Source: Metaphire vulgaris (lineage: Eukaryota; Annelida; Clitellata; Crassiclitellata; Megascolecidae). From it: a stretch of 64,000 nt of DNA. The stretch's first letter is position 1. Each line of letters opens with the position of its first letter. The notes under the pieces are model-generated. The model saw only the letters and a list, made by a program, of their open reading frames with translations. It had not been told where the DNA came from and did no database searches. The stretch is from positions 21,314,443-21,378,442 of the forward strand of contig CM030836.1 in the NCBI GenBank assembly GCA_018105865.1, in the 5' to 3' direction. Below, one piece after another: positions 11,323 through 31,787 of this stretch. A program made the position numbers and the translations under genes.

Positions 11323-12515
11323 GAAGACGCAGGCAGCCTTGCGGGAGCCCGTCAACAAGGCGCAAGACGCGGGCTTTAACTTTCTTGTAACTGCTTCCTG
11401 AAAACACTGACAAGGACAAACAGGTCGCCACCACTTTTAATTAGGAGCCCCGCCGCGACTGTTCTGCCCAGGGACCCGGAATATTTCTCTCGGCGGTCCT
11501 GTTCTGAAATAGGCGGTAGGGTTACCATAATTGTCAAATGGAAAAAGAGGACCCTTGGTAGACCGAGAATCCGAGATCGATTGTGATCATAGACTTTTTT
11601 CTTCAGACCATGTATTGTTACGTCGGCGGATTTCCCTCACTGCCCTTCGGATATTGACTATTGCCTGGCTGATCCCACACCTTTCCTATAGCTATTTTAA
11701 GAGAGGCTGGGCGTCTGAGAATAAGCAGCTACTGTTGTGCTGCCTACGAAGGCGCTATAGAAATCCACGAGATTTTACTTACTTACTTACTTCCACTTTT
11801 TCTTTGTTTCTGGCAAATCTATGCTTTCCTTAGACTTTCCATAGACATTGATATTGTATATGTGTATAATTGGAATCTATGGAATGTGATTGCCAACGCC
11901 ACCATGGCTGTCATTGCGTGGGTCTAATTCTCACAAAAATGTTCCACTGTAAAATCAGATCTTTATTTTACTCTAAATAGAAGACAATATATTTCAACAT
12001 CCTTATTTAATGCACGTAGAATACATAAATTTTAGCCGCTGTGTTTAAAAAGGCGCTGTTCACAGTCATGGAATTTGATCATGTTCACAGCGTGGCGTTA
12101 AAATCTTGCTCGAAGTTCATATTTTGTAGCAAACTTGTTATTATAATGAATTTATTACGATTAAATTGATTTAATCATTCCTACGTGGATTATACAGGTG
12201 AAAGCCAAGAGATCGCTTTATTGGTCGATAGCAGAGGTCATCATGTGAGCGTGAGTGCAGAAGAAATAATAAAAACAGTAGGATTTCATTGTGACAAGAA
12301 TTAACAAATTGATTGCAGTTGATTTTTGTATCCCCATTTTGTTTTAAAGGAACATTATTTGCCCGTGTATGTGCTCAGCCGTATCTCGTTATGACCAGTT
12401 TGACCTGTCAAAGTCCATCGGAAGATAAACTCTTCAAGTGCTGATCATCCTCGCCTTGGACCCTTGGTCATTCGTAGTTGGGACTTCTCGAGGAGGACGC
12501 CGACTGCAGGACGAG

Positions 12516-19268
<6,753 letters not shown>

Positions 19269-20973
19269 CATCTGATGGATTTGTCTGTTCTTTCCTTTGC
19301 AAAGGGTGACAGAATTTTGGTTGGAAATGGAGATTGTTCTATCATTTTTACCTTATAATGATGAAACCAAGTATATGCAGTGGCATTGTACTTTCACAGT
19401 AATTTTGTGTTACGTCTGTGACATCATCACTAATGAGATACTTTTTATTATTTAGGAAGTATTTGGTGATTTTGTTAGCAGTGTTATTTGAAAGTTTCTA
19501 TACTTTTTTCTAATAATGATTTAAGGAGTGATTTGTTGTTGGTAGAGATCCACTTATTTTTGAAAGACAATATTACTCCAATGTAATCCAAGTAATCGTT
19601 TGAGATTCTTGTGTAGTCTTGCTGTCATCTGCAAAGTCTTGTAGTTATAATTATTTTTTTATCAATGTGATTGATGATGATTATGATGATGCTAAATTAT
19701 CATAGAGCTGTTACAAATGGCTTTTGAAACAAGTGATCTCTATGTTTCAGATTTGCCCGTAACGTAATTGGCTAAGAGTAATTTTCTTTGTGCAGATGTA
19801 TTTTCATCAGAGTAGCAGTTTGATATTTCTTTTTGACTTTATGCAAACTATTGCAGAGCCTTGAATGAATGTCATCTGTACGTGAAAATTTGCCACATTG
19901 GGTGCTGTGCGTAGATGTTTTAAATTGTTTTTGCGTGATTTCTTGAACATTATGTCAGATGTATTTTCATAAAGTCCTATTTAGTTGAAAGTGTGGCACT
20001 TCTTTTGCTGCACATTGGCGGATTGGGAAGAAACAGCAATTATTACATTTGCTTGTTCTAATTTGATTTAATTATTTTCATTATTTTTGTGAATAGGATA
20101 CTGAGATGTTTTTGTTGTCATGTGCTGTTGACGATTTATTTAGTTTGTCTGGTGGTTTTAGTTTTTCTGCTGCTCTAATGTCTACTTGAATTCTCTGCAG
20201 TGTGATAAATCTAGGCACTGATCTCTATGATGATTCTTTGTCAGCATATCTCTGCTTTGAATTATGCTTGTGTTTTAAAATGCTTTAGTAATTTTGTTCA
20301 ATTTAATTTAGTGTTTTTCAAGTTTAAAAGTACAAGATTCTGGAATGATGCCTTTTTTAGAAATTCTGGAAAATTATATATGAAATTGATAAAAGCCATG
20401 GTTGAATATATATGTGATTCTTTCTGCTGGAGTCATTTTATAATTGTAATTACTTGCTTAATCTGTAGAATATGAATGCTTTCAGGTGCTTTAAGATGTC
20501 TTCTGAATATTTTATTGGGATACACTTGATGCTGAATGGCATTATTGCTTTTGTGTGACTTGCTCTGGTGCCTGGTGAGATTACCTGATGTTAATTATGC
20601 TGTGAATTTTCTTGACCCATGACTGTGCATGTGATTTTTATATTGTGAATGGGTTTATAATGCAGGTTCATTTCTTCTTGGTGTGTCCTTTTGTTTATGT
20701 AACCATTTGTTGAAATCTTAAATTCGGTCAAATACGCCTATTTAGTATACATATTACTCAGGGGACGGTCAAAGTTGTGTGATTTTAGACTGGGGAGTGT
20801 GGCATTAATTGTGTTTGACTGTATATGAACGATATCTGCTACTGTATTATAACATGAATTTGATTTTGTGAAGTTTTGAGATTTTTTGATTTTATTATTG
20901 GCAATATTCATTCTGCAATTTCTGTGTTATTAATTTTTCTATCATTGCTATTATAGAATTTAACAGTAGTAAC

Positions 20974-21011
20974 CATTGACGTCTATTAATATATATTAAT
21001 AGACGTCAGTG
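20974..21011. mobile_element. 38 bp palindromic element with 8 bp target duplication
   Basis: A near-perfect palindrome whose core (20977-21008) is TGACGTCTATTAATAT followed by its exact reverse complement. GTAGTAAC is repeated directly at 20966-20973 and 21012-21019. Ends are CATTGACGTC and GACGTCAGTG (inverted). Eight-base duplications are typical of hAT-type insertion. It is non-autonomous by its size. Confidence 0.6.
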
Positions 21012-21771
21012 GTAGTAACTGACAATTTTATTAACAGTTACAAAACTTGATATTAGCTGTTACACTATTCAAACAAGTGGCTAGAATTTAGCGATATCTG
21101 CAGGAATTGCAGTAAAAGGGTGCACAACACTAGCTTTTACAGGTCGATGCCACAGGAACTCACACATATATGAATCCAGCATATGTCTATGTGTCCCGAG
21201 CTGGCAATTTCAAGAAATTCATTTCACAAAATTTACTCTAACACGTGTTCAAATGGCTATGAAATACCGTTTTCACTTGAGCAGTGGCAACAAAAACGCT
21301 ATGAAACACCGTTTTCAGTAAAAGGAGCAGTGGCAACATTGGAATGCTATAACGCGGCTTTGATGCTGTGCTTGTCACGAATAAAGATTATTATTATAAC
21401 ATGTCAAGAGGCAACGATATTAGAAATCGGGTGAATTAAAATTAAAGTACCCTCGTCCCTCGATGTAATCAACACATTCAAAAGGTGAGCAGGGTTAATC
21501 TACTTCAGTGATAAAACTTGACTACTGTAGCGCCAATATTTCACTAAGGCGCATTGCATGGCGTTGTAGGCCGTCCTCAGAATATTCAGAATGTAATTTT
21601 AAAATATGACAAAACTTAAAAGTAGAACTACATGTATCCTATCTGGCAGTCCTATTGCTGGCAGATGTTGATACTGAGAGACGCTGCGCTTGTAGTGGTC
21701 GAGATTTGAGCTTGTTTTTCGAAGATTTTCTCGTACATTTATTTGCACATCAGCTCCTTTGCAGCTTGGTT

Positions 21772-21773
<2 letters not shown>

Positions 21774-21834
<61 letters not shown>
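21774..21834. repeat. (AAT)n microsatellite
   Basis: About 60 bp of AAT units with one interruption. Confidence 0.93.
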
Positions 21835-21835
<1 letters not shown>

Positions 21836-22445
21836 TACAATTGTTTAAATACTGACAAGGTGAGGATCTGCCCTGTGTGAGAACAACTATGCACAATGGC
21901 CCCCAAAACCCTACAGGACCCTAAGCCCTTCTCATGTCAATACTTTGGAAGTAACTTTAATTGTGACTGATTAATAACTTGGGCCCTTAGGAATTTTGAC
22001 CTGGCCGCAGACAGTTTTAACGCAGGTGAAGATTTATTTACACGGAGCAGACCTTTAACTCAATTTAAGGTCATTTCGTAAAAGGAAATTTCGTAAAATG
22101 AAATATTTGCAATCTAACACAAAATTTATTGCCACTTCATCCTGGCCTTACTACCATCTGGTATAACATAGGCCAGCTGGACTTATTTATCACCACAATA
22201 TATCAATGCAAAAAACTAACAGCTTCTTCGCAAGTGTTTAGATTACTGGTAGTTGTATATTTGGCCCTCTCAAATTACTATGCACACTGTGTTAAGGCTA
22301 CGTCTTTATACCGGTAATTATTTATGGCTAATGTGATAAGTGTATGAAAAAAATCAATAGTATTTTATTCATGAGGCAGGAAAAATAGTTTTGGCTCTGA
22401 TTTATGTCTTAAAAGATTTCATTTGCAAAATGATTGGTTTGTAGA

Positions 22446-22929
22446 ATGGAGTTGGTTGTTGTTATTCTGGTTCTTGTTGCAATTTCTTGCCATCCAACAG
22501 ACACTTATTCATCGGATGGGATTAGTCAGTCTGAGGATTCTTCAAGTCAGCATCCAAGTCATTATAACATTATCCTTATTGGTGCAACAGGAAATTTGGC
22601 TTCAAAATATCTGTGGAAAGCACTTTTCGACTTGTTTAGACGGCGCTTCAGCAAGAATGAGGTGCTGTTTCATTTATATGGAGCTGCTCGCCAGGAGCAG
22701 GATGTTGGACAAAGGATTATGAATGAAATGTTTTTGAACGTTATAAAATGTTCTGATGATGACTGTCATGAAAAAAAGATGAATTTTGTTGAGTCTTCAC
22801 AATATTTGAGACTGACTGCAGAGCAAGACTTTGAGGTATTGAGCATTCCAGTGATTATAAAACAAATTTAATTATTTGCATCCAAAGAGATTTAGTTATA
22901 TATTTGCATAAATTAATTGTGCTTTAGCC

Positions 22930-22964
<35 letters not shown>

Positions 22965-25900
22965 TAACTTCCATAGTGCCATTTTAGTAATGCACTTGAT
23001 ATCAGTTGATAGTCACTCCAGATTTGAATCTCTATGCCTCGTTGTCTTATCCAATATATCGTTCGATTTTTCGGTCCTGGTTCTAGGCAGATAACCTCGA
23101 TAAGATTTGCATTGTTTTAATGGTTAATATGTAGTGCATAGAATTAGTCAAAGTATTCCAAGATATTCACTCTTTGACATAATGGATGAGTTTCAGTGAA
23201 AAGTAAAATTGAAAATATTCTATTTTCACCCGTATTTTATTTTGATTTGGTTCCAAATTTCTTCTCTTGTGAACTTGTATTCATTTTCTTCCAGTAAAGG
23301 TAAAGGCAAAGGTTCGCCCATACTCGATTTTGAGTGTCGGGCCCAGCGCTGATCTCCGGTGTCAGGCAAGCAGCGATGTAGGTGGCTAAAGCCATTAATC
23401 TATAGTAGTTTGCCATTGCTTTCTCTAGACCCGTGGTTTACCTTTGCAGCCACAGCTGCTACTCAGTTACCACCGCCCTCTAGCGAATGAAGGCTGAGTC
23501 GACCTTAGGGGCTCCTGTGGAGTTGAACCCGTTCCGTCAGCATGCCTGTCTAGTGTGTTACCAATCTGCCATCTTCCCGCCCCCTTCCAGTATTTAATGT
23601 AATTTTCTAAAGTTTCTTTTTTCTTTGTCATTTTGTATTGGATGTTATGTGCTAAAGACTGAGTCATCTGATTTTGACTGGATGCAAGCAATTAAATGTT
23701 CTCACACTGGAACACATTTGACCTACGCTGTTCATTGTTTGTTTTCATATTTAGAATTCTTTGAATTTTGCAGAAACTAGCTGCCTTGCTGAATAAGAGT
23801 TCTCAGAATGTAAACAGTTCAATGGATTCTTCGTCAGTTACCTACGAGGCGGGTCGTCTTGTCTATCTCTCTATTCCGCCATCTTCGTATCCAGAAACCT
23901 CAAAGTTGGTGAACCAGTATTTGCGTCCAAAGATTGGCCGACCTTGGTTTCGAGTTGTGTTGGAGAAGCCATTTGGAAAAGATCTTGGAAGTGCAAAGAA
24001 GCTGGCAGCAGCCCTGGAAAGCCATTTCGATGAAGACGAAATATATCGAATCGACCATTATCTAGGAAAAGCTGCTGTTCAGGAGATCTTACCATTCAGG
24101 TATTTACCTTGATCAGAATGTTTCTCGTAAGTGGAGACTTGACTTTGTATCTCTGTTTGGATCACAGTTGTGGCAATGAAACATTTTCACACAGATCAAA
24201 ATATTATCCAATGAAATTTTTCTTTTCTTTTGATTATTAATTGACATATATAAATTACTATAAAAGTATTCTGGTTTATAAGCTTTTCATTGCATGAGGT
24301 CCTGCTATTTGCAGAGCATGGCTTTGCTATGAAGTGCCTGAGTGCTGGGTTACGACATTCATCTCTCAGCAGTCCCAAGCAGTTTCGAATTGCTTGGCAG
24401 CCAGAAAGAAATAATGTTTTAGTAAAGTTTTAATAAAGTTTTGTGTTAAAAGTTATTTTCTGTTGCTTAGGTTTGCCAATAGAGCTGCTTACGAATTGAT
24501 TTGGAATCAAGAGTATATTGAAAGGGTGGATGTTGTGATGAAAGAAGCAGACGATGTATCGGGTAGGTTGAAAACGGGCCAACAATTATTTCTCTGTGAT
24601 ATTTGATATTGAATTATTGAAAATTTGAATGTCATTGTTTGGTCTTCATTGGTCATTCTGTGTATGCATGGCACTCTTCACTCATTTCAGCATTCACTGC
24701 TTCTAATATATTGCAATCCTAAACTTCTATAGCACCTCTTCATAATGCATATGATGGCACACCAAGTCAAAATCAGATTCATTATTTAGTAAAGAAGTCT
24801 TGTTGGTTATTTTAACTGTATCATTTTGGGCAGAATTATTTTCTTTGTAGGACGGACAACGTTTTACAATGAGGTCGGAGTAATACGAGACGTTATGCAG
24901 AACCACTTGACCGAGATGATGGCGCTGATAGCCATGGAGCTGCCAGACAATTCTGCGAACGCCAGTCAAATACTTCGCAGTAAAGTGCGTGTTTTGCGGG
25001 ACGTGAGGCCTCCGACCACGCGTTCCACCCTCACTGCTCAGTATTCCACCTACAACATGGAATGGCTTAGAGAACATGAACTCTTAAACAACGTCTCCAG
25101 GACTGCAACATTTGCCGCAAGCGTTCTTTTCGTCGACAACGATCGCTGGGATGGGGTGCCATTTGTGCTGATGAGCGGCAAAAAGCTCGACGAGAAGTCG
25201 AGCTACGTGCGCATTCTGTTTAAAAATGCGCGTTTTTGTATGCGTGCAACAGAGCGGCAGTGCAATTGGCAGAAGCAGTTGGTGTTCCTCATTGGAGGAA
25301 CAAATATGAAGCTACCTTCGATGATTGCAGCTTCGCGAGGTCTTCCTCTGCCGACAGTTAAACCCGGTTGGCATGTGAAAAGTCCAGAAACAGATGACGA
25401 GCTGTTTGGTCAGAGCAACCGCCAAATGGTTCAACTGGTTCCTGACAAAGAGACCGAACCATACGTGGAGCTAATTGGAGCGGTCATGGACGGGGCAAAA
25501 CATTTCTTTGTTACGACTGAAGCACTCCTAGCTTCCTGGAAGATTTGGACTCCCATCTTGGATTTGGCTGAACGCCACTTTCCCAGGCAGTACGTCGGCC
25601 GAGGAAACGACGACGAACTTCTCGACTTTGTTGTGACGTCAAAGGGAATTTTCTATCGGCTGAGAGAAAAAGCTGTTCGCGTGACAGAAGTTCCGTTGCG
25701 TCCGATTTATGCAAGTCTACCATCAGAGTTTCGAAATTCCTCTTTGGTTTCAGGTTCTGAAGCAACTGTTGTTAAGATGCTGGTGCAACAGATTTTGAGG
25801 GTTTGTGAATCCAAGATTGAAGCCGGAGGGGTCTTTCACCTGGCATTACCGGGCGGTAGCACTCCAGTTCCTCTGTTTCTTGAATTGTCTTCAGCACCCT

Positions 25901-26469
25901 TGCCATGGGAACTTGTGCACCTGTGGTTGGTTGATGAAAGATGCATTGCGCTGTCTGATGAACGGTCAAATTTTAATCTTTTGAACCGCCATCTATTGAG
26001 TAAAGTTCAAATTCCATACACCAACATACATCCCATTCTGGTGGATATTGCAGATGAGCTCTGCAGCACAGGACCTATTCGAGCCGACAGCATCTACGAA
26101 TATTCTGTTCGAAGACATTTGTCACACGAAACATTTGATTTTGTTGTTCTTGGAGTTGGAAGTGATGGTCATGTTGCATCGCTGTTTCCACGCCACTCAC
26201 CACTTCCCGGCCACCTAGTGGCCTACACAGAAACTGAAGAGCATCCGTTTAAAAGAGTGACTTTGACTTTTGAATTAATAAACAGAGCAGATCACATTGC
26301 AGTATTAATTTTAGGAAATGGAAAGCATGAGATAATGACTTTGATCAGCGAAAGTGATGATGGATCTGTCTATCCTGTTCTTGCAATAAAACCCAAGAAC
26401 GGATCGTTGACGTGGTACGTCGATCACGATGCATTGTTTGGACAGGAAACCCGAGGAAGCGGTTTCTAG
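22446..26469 (+). CDS. H6PD: Hexose-6-phosphate dehydrogenase / 6-phosphogluconolactonase (GDH/6PGL endoplasmic bifunctional protein)
   Basis: Four exons join in phase: 22446-22835, 23774-24099, 24471-24562 and 24851-26469, about 808 residues (human H6PD 791). The start MELVVVILVLVAISC is a clear signal peptide, so the protein enters the ER lumen. The nucleotide-binding motif GATGNLASKYLWKAL follows at ~residue 43. The glucose-6-phosphate dehydrogenase active-site signature RIDHYLGK is at the end of exon 2, with FANR and IRDVMQNHLTEMM downstream. The C-terminal ~240 residues form a 6-phosphogluconolactonase domain (LPGGSTPVPLFLEL, WLVDERCI, LGVGSDGHVASLFP). The enzyme oxidises hexose 6-phosphates and hydrolyses the lactone, making NADPH in the ER lumen. 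The carboxyl end GSGF has no KDEL-type signal, as in other H6PD proteins. The ATG at 22446 is preferred because it directly precedes the hydrophobic signal; an upstream ATG at 22430 stops after four codons. Gene and domain content look intact. Confidence 0.96.
22929..22963. repeat. (ATT)n microsatellite joined to a CTTCCATAGTGCC motif
   Basis: ATT repeats in H6PD intron 1, followed directly by AACTTCCATAGTGCCATT, a degenerate copy of the AACTTCTATAGCGCC motif found beside other triplet repeats in the window. Confidence 0.8.
23284..23590 (-). mobile_element. tRNA-derived SINE-like element, copy 1
   Basis: Read on the minus strand, 23590 downward begins with a tRNA-like head: GATGGCAGATTGGTAA resembles box A, and GGGTTCAACTCC matches box B (GGTTCRANYCC). 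A ~200 bp body follows. The head plus about 100 bp of body recurs at 58105-58235. It lies in H6PD intron 1. The exact ends are uncertain. Confidence 0.55.
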
Positions 26470-28218
26470 TTTAAGGAAATCCTTTTTAAAATGCCAAGTG
26501 TTTTTAAGTTGTGAAAAGTAGTAGCATTCGATAAGTGAAATGCTCGAGATATTGTGCCTCTGTGATGATTAGCCTCTGTATTTCTAAATTTCAGATGTCT
26601 TTAACGCTTTTTACCTTTCTAGTTTTGCCCCGAAATACATTTTTCAATATACAGTATTCAGGCTGTCCAGTGTGTAAGAGCATGGCTTTGGCTGATGTCT
26701 TTGCTTTCTGGTTGCATGAAGCCCGTTTTCTAACTTCTGCATTGTCTGTGTTTACATGTTACTCATATTGGTTATCATGGCAACATTGGCAATTTTAATG
26801 GCCTTTGGTCTACATGGATATATTTTCAAAATGTTCATTACCAGGAAAAATCATGTTAGACTGAAATTTAAGCTCTGGATGTTTTTTATAAACTTGTTTT
26901 CTACCAATCGTAGATGCAAGAGGAAATTTTCCATCAGCTTTAAGTTGAACACCTGATTGGTCGTTTATAAAACACCATCATTGCATTACGTTATGAAAAT
27001 GCTGCCCACAGAAAAATCAGAGCAGGTTAAAGCAAAAATGATCTGAATTTTTATATCTACAAATACTGTAAACAAGTTCTTACTATGTGGAACGCCTTAG
27101 CATCTGGTGTCTCCATTGCTGGTCACATGACAGAAAAACAGAGATGACTCACTGAACTTGTAAGGCATGGAAACCAATGCATGTCATAATAAGAATAGTT
27201 TTGCATGACCATTACTCCACAAGTCTATCATAAAATAACATTTACAAAGAGCTGCTGTGAGCAAAAGACTCAAAATAAGAAATGCATTTAGGCTCCAATA
27301 TTAAATTTTAGGAACTGTCAAGTTCTTTAATAAATAACTTATGCCCTTTGGCAGAACATACAATACAGTAATCAGTCCATAGCTACATATACATTTCAAT
27401 GTAATCATGTACAACACATTTACAGTATACAATATCAAGACCTTTCTTCTCAGTCGTATGAAGCAGAGATGACATAGTGCCGATGGTGATATTAGATACA
27501 CTACACAGGTCTGATTACAGTGCTATATTATAAGAGTGGGACAAGTACCCCCATGGGCACTAGGGGGGCACAGACCCCATGGGAGACCAAGCCTCTTTGG
27601 GGCCGTAGGCCCAAAACGGGATTGTAGGGTCCGTTCTGGGGTGCAGCACCCTGCAAGAGGGGAGAACAAGTAGCTCATATGGAGCAGAAGGAATATTTTA
27701 AAATGATAACCTCAATTTACCTCATATTAACCAAAAATTGCTTTCTTCATGAATTATTTAATTTAAAATAAATATTTCACTTGACATTTTAAGATTGATT
27801 ATAATAATTGGAACATTTGCCATACGGGTAGGAAATAGCCAATATCCCGTCATTTTTGACGGGTAAACAGCTAGTACGTTACAATGTAGCTTCCCATCTT
27901 ACAAACTCATTCCTTGCAATAACAAATAATATTGTTTTAACAGGACCGTATAATGATTTGTACTGTATAATGATTTGTTTACAGTTAAGATTCTACTGGC
28001 CCATTTCTTCACAGGACGAGCATCCATTGAAAATGCTTTGCTAAAAGTAGTTGGGAAGAACTCTCCTTGTCTTGCGTACCAGAGAAAGCCCAGGCTATTT
28101 TAAACTTAACTGTTTGTCAATCAAACAGTCAATCAATGCCAAATAGTTAAAAGCAGCAGGTGATGCAGCACTAATCAGTGGCACTTATTTGTAATAATTT
28201 GTCTAAAGACCACTATCG
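26470..28218. other. Convergent intergenic region between H6PD and POLR3E
   Basis: Holds the 3' UTRs of the two converging genes. No ORF shows a family motif. A GC-rich repeat-like patch lies at about 27540-27660, and a small hairpin (CCCGTCA...TGACGGG) at about 27846-27863. AT-rich elsewhere. Confidence 0.4.
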
Positions 28219-30672
28219 CTAGTGTTCTGAGTCAATGGTCCCTTTTAGATGCCAGCAACCGCCACGTGTTTCACAGAATTCCTTCAGTACTTTTTTCAGT
28301 TCATTGTCGGTTGGAACGTCGCCGTTTCCATCCGTCAACTTCTTTCTCAAAGACCCGATCTTCAGAGACGATTTCCCGTCGAGCAGATCCAAAATGGCCG
28401 AACGTAGCGCGTCTCTCGTGTCCCCTCGCCGAGGCAGAAGATAGACCGGTTCTCCGTTGACCGTGGACGACGACATACGATGGCCGCCCGCCTCGATGAG
28501 GCACTGCTCGATGACGGGATCCGAGATTCCGCCTCGCCCGAGGATGTGACCCGGCGACAATCCAGCGAGATGCTTGCGAAGTCGAAGGCGCAGCATGCTC
28601 AGCCAGACGACAGCCACTTCCTGCAACTGCTTGCGTAAGAACTCCGTCAGCGCGGTTTTCTGCTCTGGTGGTATCGTGCCTTCGTTGTCGTGACTCGGTT
28701 CGGACTTGATGTTACCCACTGGAAACTGATCATCGTCTAGATCATCAACAACATTTATTTAACGATGCAATGGACAATTGCTTTAGGGGGAGCTCCAAGT
28801 GATCAGAAGACTTATAGTCTGGCTTTGTTATAGTCTGTTAGTTTCAATTGCGTTCCACTGTAAGAAGAATTTTCAATTTACCATAAACTTCAAAGTAATT
28901 TGATCATGAAACTGCTAAATGCCATTTTCTGTACACTTCAATACAGCAATGAAAAATTCAAATGTCTATTAATGTATTCAATCGAGATGTCACTTATGAT
29001 GCGTTCAAATGCACACAACCAGAATTAGAACTGGGAACTGCACCTGTCTCTGTTCTTCTCTCCTTGGCAATCACTTCGTTGATGAGATCATCAACGTCAT
29101 CGCCAAATGCAACTCTCTGAGTGCGCTTTTTAGACTTGACAACTGCAACCTTGGCATTCTGCACTTTTGACTGATGATCGACAGCATCTGAAGAGAAAAC
29201 CACGACCACCATAAATCACAGACAGACAAGATATTAGTATTAAAATTTCTTAATTTAAAGAAGCAGAAGGACTTTTACTTGCCTGTGTCACTGAGGTCTG
29301 AGAGTTGAATCTCACTTCCTGATATTTTTCTTTTTCCAGAGTTTTTTCTCGTCCGTGGAACTGAAGCACTCAAGCTGTGATCTTCATTTCTCAGAAAATC
29401 AGAAATCTTCTTGCTCTTTCCCTGCCACACGCGCTCCTCTCGATCGAAAACATCCGGATAGTCGCGTATGAATCCAACGTCTGGCTCAAAGGCAAATATC
29501 CAATCAGTACTGTGTTTGCTTTTGTCATAAGACGCGATTCTACAAAGAATCTCCGTCTCGTCTTCTTTTGGTATTTTGCCGAGCAAGTCGAGCTCAGCGC
29601 GTGACACCGTTTGATTCTGTGAAAACTTCCACAAAATGTAATCGCGCACCCTGCACATCTTTTCAGCCGACAGTCCACTGCAAGCGTCTGTCCAATCCTT
29701 CGGATAAAGGACTTCGCTTTTGACAACCCACACTCCCTGTATGAGGACCGCTGAATTTTGCAAGTAGTTGATAACAATGGCTGGACTTGAGCCAACCGGA
29801 AGGAGTGAAATTATTTTATTGAAGTGCAGTGCAACTGCTCTCTTCATCAGTGCACTTATTTGGTCATCGATTGGAAGAAATTTAAGATCTGACAGGGAGA
29901 AGATATTGGCCTGTGTCGCCTTTTCCGTCTCTTTTGTCGCCATCAGTTTATCTCCGTATTCCGTGTCCCTCATGTAAAACTCAGAAACCGGATTATGTGG
30001 CACAGACGACAGCTTTTCACGTCTTTCATCGGCAAATTCTTGCGTGATGTAATGGTACCGCATTCGTACGTACTCTTCGTCTTCCTGCTGCTGTCGAAGA
30101 AACTCGTACGATGCAAGACGTTTGGCCTTTGCCTCCTCTGTTTCGTTTGCCCTAATTCTCTGCTTTATCACAACTGTTCCCTCATTTTCATCTTCATTTT
30201 CCTCCTCTCCATCGCCTGATTTCTGACCAACATTTGCTTTGTCAAGATAATCAAGACCTGGTCGCAATTCGACAATTCCCTTCACAGGAGTCACGTACAT
30301 CTGTCCGTTACGATACGCTCCAACGGCATAGGTGCAAGTCTTAACACCAGCCGTTGATGAAACTAAAGTCTGTCTATCCATCACTCCATGACCCACGGAA
30401 CTGTCGCCTTTTGAGCCACGCATATTCACAGATATCTGCTCTCCGTGGCTACGAGAATAGTTCGGAGATCGTGTGTCAACAGCCATCTCAAGATGAACTT
30501 TCTGCTGAATGGGTTTCATTTTTACTTCAGTGTGTTCTGTGCCTTCGTATGGCAGATTAACTGACCGCACAGGATACTGAAACAGGTACAGACTTTCTGA
30601 CAGCTGCTTCGACAAAAATACGTTGAGTTCTTCAACAACTGGGTCATCTTCTGTTTCGACATCACTGCTCAT
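28219..30672 (-). CDS. POLR3E: DNA-directed RNA polymerase III subunit RPC5
   Basis: Three coding exons on the minus strand: 30672-29283, 29187-29044 and 28718-28219, about 677 residues (human 708). The N-terminus has DDPVVEELNVFLSKQLSE and LYLFQYPVR, hallmarks of RPC5 (Sin-type N-terminal domain). HLEMAVDTRSPNYSRSHGEQI, the LDYLDKA segment, and VWVVKSEVLYPKDW follow. The last exon ends GGCWHLKGTIDSEH, like the conserved C-terminal winged-helix end of RPC5. RPC5 pairs with RPC4 in the Pol III TFIIF-like subcomplex needed for 5S, tRNA and U6 transcription. The first intron uses a GC donor (ACACAG|GCAAGT). The alternative GTAAAA five bases downstream puts exon 2 out of frame with an early stop, so the GC site is supported by phase. 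Exon 3 includes an IKSEP motif near its start, also seen as IKEEP in the human protein. H6PD converges from the left. Confidence 0.95.
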
Positions 30673-31445
30673 TGCAAAGTATCCTCAGTGTCTAAAAGCA
30701 AGCAAACTGCAACTAGTTATAAAACAAGATGATATTGACAAATACAATTGACTCACAAATGTCACCGTACTTAACGTATAAGAAAGCATCTCCAAAAGTG
30801 AACACCTTAATGGCTATAACAATAAATACAATATAACTGTATTTTAAGCATTTTAGTAGGATTTCTTCTGTGTCTAAAACCACTGTCATTCGTACATCCT
30901 TACATCGTTACAGCTGTTATCTTTGATTCTAGGGAAAAAATAAATCGCAGTAAATCAGGAAAATGAGAGGCCCAAGCAGTGAACCTTGAGGGATACCACT
31001 GATGCTTCGGCGAGTGGTCAGCGATTAGACCGACTATGGCCAAATCTTTCTGTTAATCTTCTGTCTGATCTGAGCAGAGTGCTGGCTTTTGCGAAGAATC
31101 TTATTTGACCGTTCCTAAGAATCTTTCAATTGACTGCAGTCGAATAGGCCTAACGTTACGATTGGGGAAACTGCGAACGCACAAAGTTACAAAACCATAA
31201 GAGAACTAGAGTAAATGTAAATAGAAATATCTGCAATTGAAGAATTGTTTTAGAATTTTTCAGTAAAAAATAAAAGAAATTGCCACAATTTATTACAAAT
31301 CGCTCTTAACATCAACGAAGTCTTCACATGCGCCAGCCGATGCTGCCACACGCAACTTTAGAAATTCAGTAGACAGATAGATGGCAGCGGCAAGCAATGC
31401 GTAGTTAAGAAGTAAACTCGCCCCTTATTACTCGAATTTGAGCAG

Positions 31446-31481
<36 letters not shown>

Positions 31482-31505
31482 ACAAACACACACACAAACA
31501 CACAA
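31446..31505. repeat. (CA)n microsatellite
   Basis: CA units with three interruptions; about 60 bp. Confidence 0.93.
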
Positions 31506-31643
31506 ATGTATGCAGCAGTTTTATTTTTAAAAGTTACCAACAAAATACTTTACAGTTGCATCAACAAACAAGGATTGAAATTCACTTTTAAAGTGAAAGT
31601 TACAATCTCAAACTAAATGCTCACAACAGTAAAAAATATAACA

Positions 31644-31787
<144 letters not shown>

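Larger units (their letters stand above)
9669..12515. other. Intergenic region between ankyrin pair and SLC27A gene
   Basis: No gene recognised. It contains a CT run (9880-9901), an inverted-repeat element end (10270-10334), CTTCTATAGCGCC-type repeat fragments (near 10590, 11090 and 11746), a CAGTGGCGTAG element end at 11213, and a TTAGGG-like tract (11304-11322). The 5' UTR of SLC27A should lie just before 12516. Confidence 0.4.
19269..22445. other. Intergenic and 3' UTR region between SLC27A and H6PD
   Basis: AT-rich sequence, probably beginning with the SLC27A 3' UTR. It holds a 38 bp palindromic element with an 8 bp direct flank (20974-21011) and an (AAT)n tract near 21774-21834. No gene was recognised; ORFs of up to 83 codons here lack any motif. 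Confidence 0.45.

Noticed and set aside
29277..29283. GTAAAA as the donor for POLR3E intron 1
   Set aside because: It gives the wrong phase for exon 2 and an early stop; the GC donor ACACAG|GCAAGT keeps the frame.
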